DNA of 37,471 nt from an uncultured Clostridiaceae bacterium (GCA_958402495.1 CATXTS010000005.1:1-37471), one strand, 5' to 3'; shown: positions 26,330-35,088, numbered from the stretch's first letter. A program made the numbers and translations. The notes: generated by a model from the sequence alone, not told the origin.

Positions 26330-26791
26330 CTATTGATTGGTTGAACCAAAACCACCCATTCTTTCTCCTTCTGTTACATCTTCATCTACTGTTAAATATT
26401 TTTGAAAAATTCCTTGGCCAATACAATCCCCTTTCTTTATTTCTAAATCTTCTTCTTTTACATTATAAAATGCAAACATAAAATGTCCATCATTGTCTGG
26501 ATTACCATAGTAGTCTTTATCTATAACACCTATACTATTTGCTAAAATTAAACCTTTCTTACCAGGATTAGAGCTTCTATTACATAAAATTAACACTTCA
26601 TCATCTTGCATATAAGCTTTTAACCCCGTTTTTACAAGTGTTGGTTTCATCCCTTTTTTAAAAGAAGGTATAATGCAATCTTCTGCTGCTTCTATATCAT
26701 ATCCTGCTGCAAATTTTGTTTTTCTAACAGGTAAATGTATTTGTTTATCCTCAAACCCCTTTGCTATTTCAAAACCACGTATTTTTTCCAT
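26330..26791 (-). CDS. dut: dUTP diphosphatase
   Basis: The 153-residue protein has all five trimeric dUTPase motifs in order: AGYDI (29-33), NRSSNPGKKG (71-80), GVIDKDYYG (88-96), GDCIGQGIF (121-129) and RMGGFGST (144-151). It removes dUTP and supplies dUMP. The spacing is somewhat longer than in E. coli Dut, as in many Firmicutes and phage enzymes. It is monocistronic, with start ATG behind GGAGGAAAG. Confidence 0.9.
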   Translation of the reverse strand: MEKIRGFEIAKGFEDKQIHLPVRKTKFAAGYDIEAAEDCIIPSFKKGMKPTLVKTGLKAYMQDDEVLILCNRSSNPGKKGLILANSIGVIDKDYYGNPDNDGHFMFAFYNVKEEDLEIKKGDCIGQGIFQKYLTVDEDVTEGERMGGFGSTNQ

Positions 26792-26905
26792 ATTCTTTCC
26801 TCCATTTCTTTTCTTATTTCATTTTTCCTTTTCTTATTTTACACGAAGTATTTTAATTGTCAATTATTTTTGATAATTAAATCATTTATTTTTTTGAACT
26901 TTCTC

Positions 26906-26966
26906 TTGACTTTTTCCTTTTAATGTAATATAACTATAATATAGAAAATGAGAATGATTCTCATTT
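26906..26966 (+). promoter_or_regulatory. Promoter with Fur/PerR-type palindrome ahead of rubrerythrin
   Basis: TTGACT (26906-26911), a 17-nt spacer and TATAAC (26929-26934) are followed by the near-perfect palindrome AATGAGAATGATTCTCATT (26947-26965) over the transcription start region. This is the form of a Fur-family (Fur or PerR) operator, so rubrerythrin is probably repressed until peroxide or iron stress. Confidence 0.7.
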
Positions 26967-26990
26967 ATATAAATTATAGGAGGTTATATT

Positions 26991-27524
26991 ATGGAATTAA
27001 AAGGATCAAAAACAGAAGCAAATTTAAAAGCTGCATTTGCAGGAGAATCAGAAGCAAGAAACAAATATACATATTTCGCTAGTGTTGCAAAAAAAGAAGG
27101 ATATGAGCAAATTGCTGCTATTTTTTTAGAGACAGCAGAAAATGAAAAAGAACATGCAAAACTACATTTTAAATATTTAAATGGTATTGGAGATACAAAA
27201 TCTAATTTAGCAGATGCTGCTGCTGGTGAAAACTATGAATGGACAGATATGTATGCTACTTTTGCAAGAGAAGCTGAAGAAGAAGGATTTAAAGAAATTG
27301 CTGCTACTTTCAAAGGTATCGCAGAGGTAGAAAAACATCATGAAGAAAGATATAGAAAATTACTTGCTAACGTAGAAAATGGAGAAGTTTTCAAAAAAGG
27401 AAGTATCATGATTTGGAAATGTAGAAACTGTGGACATATTGTTGTTGGTACAGAAGCTCCAACTATTTGCCCAGTTTGTAAACATCCTCAATCATATTTT
27501 GAACTACAATGTGAAAATTATTAA
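26991..27524 (+). CDS. Rubrerythrin
   Basis: The 177-residue protein has the four-helix di-iron domain with ExxH-type ligand helices (GESEARNKYTYF, ETAENEKEHAKLHF, EVEKHHEERY) and a C-terminal rubredoxin-like iron site, CRNCG...CPVC. It reduces hydrogen peroxide in anaerobes. The ribosome site TAGGAGG lies 9 nt upstream. A Fur-type palindrome sits in the promoter. Confidence 0.95.
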   Translation: MELKGSKTEANLKAAFAGESEARNKYTYFASVAKKEGYEQIAAIFLETAENEKEHAKLHFKYLNGIGDTKSNLADAAAGENYEWTDMYATFAREAEEEGFKEIAATFKGIAEVEKHHEERYRKLLANVENGEVFKKGSIMIWKCRNCGHIVVGTEAPTICPVCKHPQSYFELQCENY

Positions 27525-27544
27525 TTTATAAATATATCAAAAGT

Positions 27545-27576
27545 AATACCAACATTTAATGTTGGTATTTTTTTAA
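27545..27576 (+). terminator. Terminator of rubrerythrin
   Basis: AATACCAACA pairs with TGTTGGTATT around TTTAA, then TTTTTTAAA. Confidence 0.9.
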
Positions 27577-27579
27577 ATT

Positions 27580-28206
27580 CTAATTAATCTCTAAATCTTC
27601 TATCTTTTTCTCTCTTGCATATTTAGCTAAAGCACCTACTTCAAAAGTGGCTAGACTCCTTCCTGTATCCCTTGTGTTATCTGATAAAAACCAATTTTCC
27701 CTATCAGCAAAACTATCTTTAGCAGGTACTAGAATATATTGTACATCCTCCTGTAAATATTTCTTAAAAGTAGCTAAACAACGTCTTAAATGAAAATGTG
27801 AAGAAATTAATATCACGCTATCTATAATACCCTTTGGATATATGCTTTTTAAAATAGGAATTGCTTGTATACAATTTTCTATAGAATTCTTCGATGTTTC
27901 TTCTACAAAAACATCTTCTTCTAGAACTCCTAATTGCATAGCCAACTCTTTCATACATATTGCTTCTGACTTTTCTATTTTTTCAGTATTACTAATGCCT
28001 CTTGTCCCTCCTAATAGTAAAAGCTTCTTAATTCTCCCTATCTTATATAACTCTACAGCTTTTTTAATACGAATGTCCTGTAATCGATAATTACCAAATA
28101 CAATTGCTACCAATGCACTTTTTCCATTGTCTTCTATTCCAGAATAGACTATTTTATCTATCTGCTTATCTGTTATATTCTCTGTATCTATTTATGATAA
28201 TTTCAT
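27580..28206 (-). pseudogene. YdcF/DUF218-family protein with a nonsense codon at position 5
   Basis: The uninterrupted frame begins near 28191, but the only start-like codon close to the conserved core is TTG at 28111-28113 (LVAIVFGNYRLQD). Upstream residues still read as family sequence: IDTENITDKQIDKIVYSG, then IEDNGKSA. In the same frame 12 nt further up is ATG AAA TTA TCA (28195-28206) behind AGAGGT, followed by TAA at 28192-28194. So the gene is whole except for one stop codon, probably from GAA. Core motifs are LLLLGG, ETSKNSIENC and SSHFHLRRC. It is either a very recent pseudogene or is translated from an internal TTG. Confidence 0.65.
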
Positions 28207-28261
28207 ATATTTACCTCTAATAAATTATTTTTTAACTATACTCCTTCAAATACTATTAAAG

Positions 28262-28347
28262 TCTACTGTACTTATATTAAAACCTACGACTAAAGGCGAA
28301 AGTATGGGAAGTAAATTCTTTACATTCTACTGTACTTATATTAAAAC
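28262..28347. repeat. Pair of identical 22-bp repeats, 42 bp apart
   Basis: The units begin TCTACTGTACTTATATTAAA at 28262-28283 and 28326-28347, both ending in AC. The period is 64 bp, in the range of a CRISPR repeat plus spacer, but there are only two copies, the flanks differ and no cas gene is in the window. Confidence 0.7.
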
Positions 28348-28390
28348 AGGTATCATTTCAAGTCCCTTGTTCTAGGACTTTACACTATAT

Positions 28391-28525
28391 AATCTGTCGA
28401 CCTCTTCATTTATTGTATCAAAATATTAGAAAAAAATCTAGTCTTTTAGAAAAAAGCCTATAAATAGCCATTTTTAGTATCTGTCGACCCACCGGTATTT
28501 TTACATTATTGGAGGTCGACAGATT
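28391..28525. repeat. Inverted repeats with core TCTGTCGACC
   Basis: AATCTGTCGACCTC (28391-28404) is the exact inverse of GAGGTCGACAGATT (28512-28525). A third copy, ATCTGTCGACC, lies at 28479-28489 and can pair with the last one into an 11-bp hairpin with a ~23-nt loop. It lies directly downstream of feoB. It could be a small non-autonomous mobile element, a protein-binding site or a transcript-end structure. Confidence 0.75.
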
Positions 28526-28559
28526 TTTAATTTTTTAAACACTATACCCTTTCATTTTT

Positions 28560-30708
28560 CTATACTACCAAATTCCAGATACCAGTTGTTATCATACATA
28601 AAATAATACCGCAAGCAGTTGGTAAAATAAAAGATAGAACTGCCCATTTCCAACCACCAGCTTCTTTCTTAATTGTAAGTAAAGTCGTACTACAAGGGAA
28701 ATGTAATAATGTAAAAATCATAACATTAATAGCAGTTAATAACGTCCAACCGTTTTGTACTAAAATTTGCCCAATAGCAAAATTACTTTCCAAATCAACT
28801 AAAGTTCCCTGCCCTATATAACTCATTAAAATAATAGGTAAAACAATCTCATTAGCTGGCAAACCTAATAAAAAAGCTGTTAAAATATAACCATCTAATC
28901 CCATTAGTCTAGCAAATGGATTTAAAAAATTAGCTACATATGTCAAAATACTAATATCTGCTATTTGAATATTTGCAAAAATCCAGATGACTATACCAGC
29001 AGGTGCTGCAACTGCAATCGCCCTACCGTAGTACAAATAAAGTTCTATCAAAAATAGACCTAACTAAAATCTTACCAATTTGTGGTTTTCTATATGGCGG
29101 TAATTCTAAAATAAAAGAAGAGGGTACGCCCTTAAGAATCGTCTTAGAAAGTAATTTAGAAATCCATAAAGTTAAAACAATACCCAAAATAATAATACCT
29201 AAAACCGCCAAAGTAGCCACTATAGAAGACATAGCACCTGTAAAATAGCTGCCAATAAATACCATAGCAATTGTAATCAAAAACGGAAATCGACCATTAC
29301 AAGGCATAAATGCATTTGTTAAAATGGACACGAGTTTCTCTCTAGGAGAATCTATAATTCTACAGCCTACTACACCAGCAGCATTACAACCAAGTCCCAT
29401 ACACATTGTTAAAGCTTGCTTTCCGAGAACTACATGCCTTCTTAAAATATTTATCTAAATTAAAAGCAATTCTAGGCAAATATCCCAAATCTTCTAATAA
29501 GGTAAACATAGGAAAGAAAATAGCCATAGGTGGTAACATAACTGCAATTACCCAAGTAACCGTTCGATACATTCCATCTATACAAATTCCCTTTAACCAA
29601 ACAGGTGCACCTAATGTTATAAATAATTGATTGAAAGCCTCTCCTAAAAAGCCAAACATCTCTGATAAAAGTTGTGAAGGATAATTAGCTCCTATAATCG
29701 TAATCCATAAGATAATCCCTAAAAAAGCAATCATAATAGGAATACCAAATTTCTTGGACGTTAAAATTTTATCTATTTTTCTATCTCGATTTCGATACTC
29801 TATATTTTCAAATTCCACCACATCTGTACAAATATTTTCCGCTTCAAATAAAATACTCGACACAATTTTATCTCTAATTGTCTCTTTTTCAATTTCATTA
29901 TCTTTTAAAATAGCCCCTACTTCTACCAATTTTGTATTAATCTCTTCATCTGATAAACAAATATCTAAATTTTTCTGAATAGAATCTAAAATTTTCTCTT
30001 CTCTATCTATTAACTTAATAGATAACCAACGTAATAAATACTGTTTTTCTTCTGGTACATACTTTTGTAACTTACTACTCACCATCTGAATGCCATCCTC
30101 AATAACTGGTACATACCTAACCATATGTGGATGAGGTTTTATCTTTCCTAAACAAATTCCTTCTATTTTTTCCATTAATTGCTTCAAAGTCTTCTTTTTT
30201 CTAGCAACCGTGCCTACCACAGGCACACCTAGCAGTTTCTCTAGTTTCTCTAAATGAATATGTATCCCTTTTTTCTTAGCTTCATCTAATAAATTTACAC
30301 ATACTACAATATTGGGTGTAATCTCCATTACTTGGTAAACCAGATTCAAATTTCTTTCTAAACAAGTTGCATCCACAATTACCACTGTTGCATCCGGATT
30401 GCCAAAACAAATATAATCTCTAGCAATCTCCTCCTCTTCGGAGTGCGACATAATAGAATAAGTCCCTGGAATATCCACTAATAAAAAATCTTTATCTTGA
30501 TAATGACAAATACCGCTAGCATTACTAACTGTTTTACCAGGCCAATTTCCTGTATGTTGATTCATGCCGCGTTAGAGCATTAAATATTGTTGATTTTCCG
30601 CACATTTGGATTACCTGCAATAGCAATCGTATAATTACAAGCTTCTTTTCTTTTTTCTAAATCTTTCTCTAATAGTTTCTTTCCCGTAGAATTTGCAGTA
30701 AGTCCCAT
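28560..30708 (-). CDS. feoB: Ferrous iron transporter FeoB, needs four +1 shifts at CGG
   Basis: ATG 30706-30708 follows AGAGGTGATGAA. The reconstructed 714-residue protein has the G domain (G1 GNPNVGKST, DIPGTYS, later VNLLDEAKKKG as G4) and the FeoB membrane core (LPPMAIFFPMFTLLEDLGY, MCMGLGCNAAGVVGCR, LFVLGRAIAVAAPAG). The reading frame breaks four times, always at a zero-frame CGG (codon positions 37, 47, 428, 560) that stands where the family has Gly. Dropping the C each time restores perfect phase: 27, 1140, 393 and 465 nt between and after the sites. It is the second gene after feoA, with its own ribosome site and a terminator in between. Confidence 0.75.
29026..29028 (-). other. CGG codon, putative +1 shift site 4 in feoB
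   Basis: Zero frame reads GTA CTA CGG TAG (stop). Skipping C gives CTA GGT AGG GCG ATT (L-G-R-A-I), the conserved VLGRAIAVAAPAG. Residue 560. Confidence 0.65.
29423..29425 (-). other. CGG codon, putative +1 shift site 3 in feoB
   Basis: Zero frame reads AGT TCT CGG AAA GCA. Skipping C gives TCT GGA AAG CAA GCT (S-G-K-Q-A), matching the SGKQALTMCMG region. Residue 428. Confidence 0.65.
30567..30569 (-). other. CGG codon, putative +1 shift site 2 in feoB
   Basis: The frame reads CTA ACG CGG CAT GAA. Skipping C gives ACG GGC ATG AAT CAA (T-G-M-N-Q), the LTGMNQHTGNWPG switch region. Residue 47, nine codons after site 1. Confidence 0.65.
30598..30600 (-). other. CGG codon, putative +1 shift site 1 in feoB
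   Basis: The frame reads AAT GTG CGG AAA ATC. Skipping C gives GTG GGA AAA TCA ACA (V-G-K-S-T), the P-loop glycine that GTP binding cannot lose. Without the shift the protein ends after 42 residues. Confidence 0.7.
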
Positions 30709-30750
30709 TTCATCACCTCTATTTTTTTATACTATAGTCTATGCCCATAC

Positions 30751-30783
30751 AAAAAAAATGACACAAAGAGTTTCTCTTTGTGT
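30751..30783 (-). terminator. Intrinsic terminator between feoA and feoB
   Basis: On the minus strand ACACAAAGAG pairs with CTCTTTGTGT around a 3-nt loop, followed by CATTTTTTTTG. It lies inside the feoA-feoB gap, so most transcripts would end after feoA unless read through. Confidence 0.8.
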
Positions 30784-30786
30784 TTG

Positions 30787-31020
30787 CTATAAAACTACCT
30801 GTATTTGATTTGCGTCTTCTTGTCTTAAAGAAATAATACTTCCTCTTACTTCATATGCAGTAGGATCACCTAAAGGACTTCTTAAGACTGCTCTAATTTT
30901 TGTCCCCTCAATCATTCCTAAATCTAAAATTCTTCTTTTAATATCTCCTTGTGCCTCTATTTTATAAATCTTTGCCTCTCTACCTACAGGCATTTTTTCT
31001 AAAGTAACTATGTTCTCCAT
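30787..31020 (-). CDS. feoA: FeoA, small SH3-like partner of FeoB
   Basis: The 77-residue protein has the FeoA pattern: N-terminal VTLEKMPVGREAKIYKIEAQ, then RRILDLGMIEGTKIRAVLRS (the family motif RLxDLGxxxG), PLGDPTAYEVRG and the SLRQEDANQIQV end. FeoA assists FeoB in ferrous iron uptake. A GGGGGAAT stretch precedes the ATG. It is the first gene of feoAB. Confidence 0.93.
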   Translation of the reverse strand: MENIVTLEKMPVGREAKIYKIEAQGDIKRRILDLGMIEGTKIRAVLRSPLGDPTAYEVRGSIISLRQEDANQIQVVL

Positions 31021-31212
31021 CTTTTGGCTATTCCCCCTATTTTGTGTATTATCTTATTAAACTTTAGCTTACTATAGCTTATGCATTCTTATCATAATAC
31101 GTGTCAGCTTTTGTCAGTTTTTCTATCTGAATTTATATAATTTCCCTACAAAAAATCTTGTGTTTCTACATAAGATAGGATAAAATAGAAGTCAAATAGG
31201 AGGGGAACATTT

Positions 31213-33099
31213 ATGAAAAATAAATTAAATTTCTATACTTTTTTAATCATTAGTCTATTATTACTCAGCATATGCTTTTTTCCATCACATACCTATGCTG
31301 CTTCTAACTTAGAACTTAAAAATCTTAATTACAAAGTACATTTATTAGAAGATGGAACTGCCAATGTAACAGAAACTTGGGATATCTCCATCAAAAAAAC
31401 CAACACCTTATTTAAAACGTTTAAACTTGACAATAGTAAGTACAGTGGTATTACAAATGTATCTGTTGTTGAAACCACTGATTCATCTCAAAAAAGTTTT
31501 ACACAAATTAACCAAGAACAATATCATGTTGCCAAAGACCATTTTTATGCTTTAAAAACCAAAAGCAATGAATTCGAAATTGCTTGGGGTGTTGCTGAAG
31601 ATAAAAGCTCTGCTAGAAGAACTTTTGAAATTCACTATACCATCTTAGATGCCGTTAAAAATTATGCAGATTGTTCTGAATTTTACTGGCAATTCATTGG
31701 TAATTCTTCTGCTATTCCAGCAAAATCCGTAACCGGTACTATTACATTACCTAAAGCAATTACCAATTTAGATGACTTAAGAGTTTGGGCACATGGTCCC
31801 TTAAATGGAATTATTGAGAAAACTTCTGTAAACACGATTACCTTTAGGGTAAATGACCTAAATCCTAATACTATGTTGGAAGCAAGAATTGTAACACCTA
31901 CTGCTATCTTCTCTACCAACCAAAATAGTAGCACGCAAAATCGTTTATCTACTATATTATCACAAGAAGAAACTTGGGCAAATGAAGCCAATGCTATAAG
32001 GAAAAGAGAAGAAGACAGACGAAATTCTTTACTGATTATCTTATTATCTGTAAATGGCGTAGGTATCCTTGTTGCTATTTACTTAGGTACTAAAATAAAA
32101 AAATATAAACAAATCTTACAAGAAGTACCAGCTATCAGCCCTACACAAACTTACCAATATTACAGAGACATACCAGATGAAACAGCTACGCCTGCACAAG
32201 CCGGATTCTTATATTATTTTCCGCTAACAGGCTTAACTGGTACCCATACTTCCGATGCTTTCTCAGCAAGTTTATTAGATTTATGTATGAAAAAAGCATT
32301 ATCTTTTGAAGTATTACCAGATAAAAAGAAGGAAATTCAAATTACCTTAAATGGAAATATGAATTTAGAAATGTTGCCAGCAGATGAACAAAAAATTTGG
32401 ACTTTTATGAAAAAAATTGGTATGACTTTTACTATGAAAGATTTTCAGAAATATTGTAATAAACATGCTTCTAGTTTCTTAGATGTCCTAAATTCTTTAG
32501 AAACTATTGCTAAAAAAGAAGAAGAACAAAAAGGTAATTATGATAAAGATTTACTAGACCAAGCTACTACCTGGTCTAGCAAAAAAATTGGCTACATCTT
32601 CTTTGCTATTTTTGCTTGTATCCCTATGCTTGCTGCTTGCATCGTTTCAATTATCTTAGCCACCTATGCTAGTAAATTACAAACTAGATTCCACACCCTT
32701 ACACAACAAGGAGAAGATGAAAGAGCAAAATGGGTTGGCTTAAAAAATTATATGAAAGACTTTTCTACTATGGATAAAAAACAAGTTCCAGAGTTAGTCT
32801 TATGGGAAAAATATTTAGTCTTTGCAACTGCTTTTGGTATGGCTGATGAAGTACTAAAACAATTAAAAGTTATTTATCCAGAAGTCATGGACTATAATTA
32901 CATGTCTACTCATGGTTATACTTATCTGTACTGGATGTATTATGGCAATATGAATGGTTCCTTTGTTAAAACCATTAACTCTACTGTTTATAGCAGTTAT
33001 ATCTCTACTACGAATTATTCTTCTGGCAGTGGTGCTGGAGGAGGATTCTCCGGCGGCGGTGGTTTTGGCGGCGGCGGTGGTGGAATGGGTGGTAGATAA
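31213..33099 (+). CDS. DUF2207 family membrane protein with Gly-rich tail
   Basis: The 628-residue protein has a signal peptide (FLIISLLLLSICFFPSHTYA), the extracytoplasmic DUF2207 domain (YKVHLLEDGTANVTETWDIS, up to about residue 240), a membrane helix near 275-295, a cytoplasmic domain, a second helical membrane pair near 455-485, and a C-terminal tail of almost pure Gly/Ser (GGGFSGGGGFGGGGGGMGG). The architecture is typical for the family; the function is unknown. AGGAGGGGA gives a strong ribosome site. Confidence 0.85.
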   Translation: MKNKLNFYTFLIISLLLLSICFFPSHTYAASNLELKNLNYKVHLLEDGTANVTETWDISIKKTNTLFKTFKLDNSKYSGITNVSVVETTDSSQKSFTQINQEQYHVAKDHFYALKTKSNEFEIAWGVAEDKSSARRTFEIHYTILDAVKNYADCSEFYWQFIGNSSAIPAKSVTGTITLPKAITNLDDLRVWAHGPLNGIIEKTSVNTITFRVNDLNPNTMLEARIVTPTAIFSTNQNSSTQNRLSTILSQEETWANEANAIRKREEDRRNSLLIILLSVNGVGILVAIYLGTKIKKYKQILQEVPAISPTQTYQYYRDIPDETATPAQAGFLYYFPLTGLTGTHTSDAFSASLLDLCMKKALSFEVLPDKKKEIQITLNGNMNLEMLPADEQKIWTFMKKIGMTFTMKDFQKYCNKHASSFLDVLNSLETIAKKEEEQKGNYDKDLLDQATTWSSKKIGYIFFAIFACIPMLAACIVSIILATYASKLQTRFHTLTQQGEDERAKWVGLKNYMKDFSTMDKKQVPELVLWEKYLVFATAFGMADEVLKQLKVIYPEVMDYNYMSTHGYTYLYWMYYGNMNGSFVKTINSTVYSSYISTTNYSSGSGAGGGFSGGGGFGGGGGGMGGR

Positions 33100-33125
33100 T
33101 CCATTCTATCTGAAAGATAAAACCA

Positions 33126-33168
33126 CAAAAAATAGCTTCTCATCAATTGAGAAAGCTATTTTTTTATG
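33126..33168. terminator. Bidirectional terminator after the DUF2207 gene
   Basis: AAAAATAGCTT-CTC pairs with GAG-AAGCTATTTTT (a single unpaired base inside), with T-tracts on both strands. It also ends the capA-rimO-kinase operon at 33172. Confidence 0.85.
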
Positions 33169-33171
33169 GTT

Positions 33172-33747
33172 CTAAAATCCGATTATTTGTTTTAACTCTT
33201 GTTTGGTTTCTTCTAATTCTTTACTATTTTCTATATTAAATACCTGTATATGTTTATATTTTTTTCTTATTTCCTCTGCCATTTCTAAATAGATACGTTG
33301 TTGCTTTATACTATTTTCTGCATCAAACTTAGCATATTTTGTAATCGCTTTTCCCTCTCTTTTTAATCTTTCTTCAAATAAGGATTCTTCTTTTAAATAT
33401 AAAGTTATATAATATATCTCAAAATCAAACTGATTTAACTTTTCCAATAGTCTTTCATATACTGGTGTGAAAGTATATTCTTTTACACCTAATCTACAAT
33501 AATTTTCTTCTGTAAAAAATGTTCTATCAAATACCAAATGAATACTTAGATTTTCTAATTTTTTGATATATTCTAATAAATCCTCATACATGGTCTCTGC
33601 TTTTTTTAAGCCTGTCATGGTACTATCTGCTGTCCCACATAATCTATATAAGTTTGTATAGGGTATTGCATATCTTAAATAGTCCGTAATAGTGGTTTTT
33701 CCGGCACCTTGTGCCCCTTCTACAATTATCATTTTAGAATTTGCCAT
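33172..33747 (-). CDS. P-loop kinase of the thymidylate/deoxynucleoside kinase type
   Basis: The 191-residue protein has Walker A EGAQGAGKTT (about 9-18), a DRT motif (LVFDRTFFTEENYC) as in deoxynucleoside kinases, and a lid-like arginine segment (EERLKREGKAITKYAKFD). It probably phosphorylates a nucleoside or nucleotide. It is too divergent to call Tmk or Dgk. It starts 18 bp after rimO with a GGAGGAG ribosome site, so it is in the same operon. Confidence 0.75.
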   Translation of the reverse strand: MANSKMIIVEGAQGAGKTTITDYLRYAIPYTNLYRLCGTADSTMTGLKKAETMYEDLLEYIKKLENLSIHLVFDRTFFTEENYCRLGVKEYTFTPVYERLLEKLNQFDFEIYYITLYLKEESLFEERLKREGKAITKYAKFDAENSIKQQRIYLEMAEEIRKKYKHIQVFNIENSKELEETKQELKQIIGF

Positions 33748-33765
33748 CTTTTTCTCCTCCGTTTA

Positions 33766-35088
33766 CTACTCTACTATTTTTCCAATCAAATCATAACCTT
33801 GTACTTGTGTTATTTCACATTCTACAAATTTACCTTCCAAGGCTTCTCTTGCTACTGGTAAATATACTAATCCATCCATATCTGGTACATCCATATATGT
33901 TCTTCCTACATAATACTTTCCATCAAAAGTAGTCGTTTCGATTAACACGGTGTATCGTTTTCCTACTTTTTCCTTTAAACACTCCTCTGCAATAGGCTGT
34001 TGTAATTCCATTATTTTACGATAACGACTCTTTTTGGTCATAGGATGAATCTGCTCTTTTAGTCTTTCTGCTGGTGTGTTTTCCTCTTTAGAATAAGCAA
34101 ATGCACCTAATTTATCAAACTTAGCCCATTTTACAAAATCATATAATTCTTCAAAATTCTCCTTTGTTTCCCCTGGGAATCCAACCATAACTGTCGTTCT
34201 AATTATCACATCCGGAATTTGCTTTCTTAGCTTTTCAATTAGTTGACGGATACTTGCCCCATTACTTTGACGATGCATTCTTTTTAAAACAGAATCTGCA
34301 ATATGTTGAATCGGTATATCAAAATAATGGCAGATTTTTTTACTATTTTTCACTACCTCTATTAACTCGTCTGTAATGGTTTCTGGATAAGCATATAAGA
34401 AACGAATCCATTTAACATCTGGTATGGCTTCTAACTTCTGTAACAATTGTGCCAGTCTTGGTTCCCCATAGATATCTAGACCATATTTTGTGGTATCTTG
34501 GGCAATTACGATTAATTCTTGATAACCCTTATTTACCAATTTATTAGCTTCTTCTAAAATATCCTCTATTGTTCTGCTAACAAAAGGACCTCGAATAGAA
34601 GGAATCGCACAATAAGTACAACGATTACTACACCCTTCTGCAATCCTTAAATAAGCATAATGTTCTCCTGTTGTAATGGTTCTATCTAAAAAAGCTAATT
34701 GACAATCTTCTTGTGTATTTCCTACTACTTTCTTTTCTGGCTTTATAACACTTTCTATCTGTTCCCAAATCGTATCATAACTATCATAACGGATAAATAA
34801 GTCTACTTCTGGTATTTCTTTTTCTAATTCTTCTTTATATCTTTGTACTAAACACCCCATAACGATTAAGAATCGACATCTTTGTTTTTTATATTGTGCC
34901 ATTTCCAATATGGTCTCTATAGCTTCTTCTTTTGCTGATTGAATAAAACCACAAGTATTAATTACTAAAATATCTGCTTCTTCTGGTGCATTTACAATAG
35001 CATATCCTTTCTTTTTAAATAAGCCTATCGTCATTTCTGTATCTACTAAATTTTTGCTACAACCTAATGAAATAAATCCTACGTTCAC
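33766..35088 (-). CDS. rimO: Ribosomal protein S12 methylthiotransferase RimO
   Basis: The 440-residue protein has the N-terminal MTTase domain (GFISLGCSKNLVDTE, NTCGFIQSAKEEAI, GCLVQRYKEEL), the radical SAM cluster CSNRCTYC, and a C-terminal TRAM domain. The LGCSKNLVDTE start and AIPSIRGPFVSR are RimO rather than MiaB features. It starts with GTG at 35086-35088, overlapping the capA stop (GTGA), so the two are translationally coupled. Confidence 0.95.
   Translation of the reverse strand: MNVGFISLGCSKNLVDTEMTIGLFKKKGYAIVNAPEEADILVINTCGFIQSAKEEAIETILEMAQYKKQRCRFLIVMGCLVQRYKEELEKEIPEVDLFIRYDSYDTIWEQIESVIKPEKKVVGNTQEDCQLAFLDRTITTGEHYAYLRIAEGCSNRCTYCAIPSIRGPFVSRTIEDILEEANKLVNKGYQELIVIAQDTTKYGLDIYGEPRLAQLLQKLEAIPDVKWIRFLYAYPETITDELIEVVKNSKKICHYFDIPIQHIADSVLKRMHRQSNGASIRQLIEKLRKQIPDVIIRTTVMVGFPGETKENFEELYDFVKWAKFDKLGAFAYSKEENTPAERLKEQIHPMTKKSRYRKIMELQQPIAEECLKEKVGKRYTVLIETTTFDGKYYVGRTYMDVPDMDGLVYLPVAREALEGKFVECEITQVQGYDLIGKIVE

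Noticed and set aside
28262..28347. A CRISPR array call
   Set aside because: Only two 22-bp repeats, no cas genes and no third unit; kept only as a repeat.
28560..30708. FeoB as three or four separate genes or a plain pseudogene
   Set aside because: The fragments overlap, lack starts and ribosome sites, and join into one full-length FeoB when a single C is removed at each CGG. Random decay would not place four insertions at the same codon context and leave the rest intact.
22444..30708. Sequencing or assembly error as cause of the six frame breaks
   Set aside because: Each break is an added C between non-C and GG or after CGC, not a change in homopolymer length, and all six occur exactly at codon boundaries before glycine. 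Only raw reads can exclude it fully.
31683..31991. Minus-strand ORF inside the DUF2207 gene
   Set aside because: Antisense shadow of a well-supported gene.
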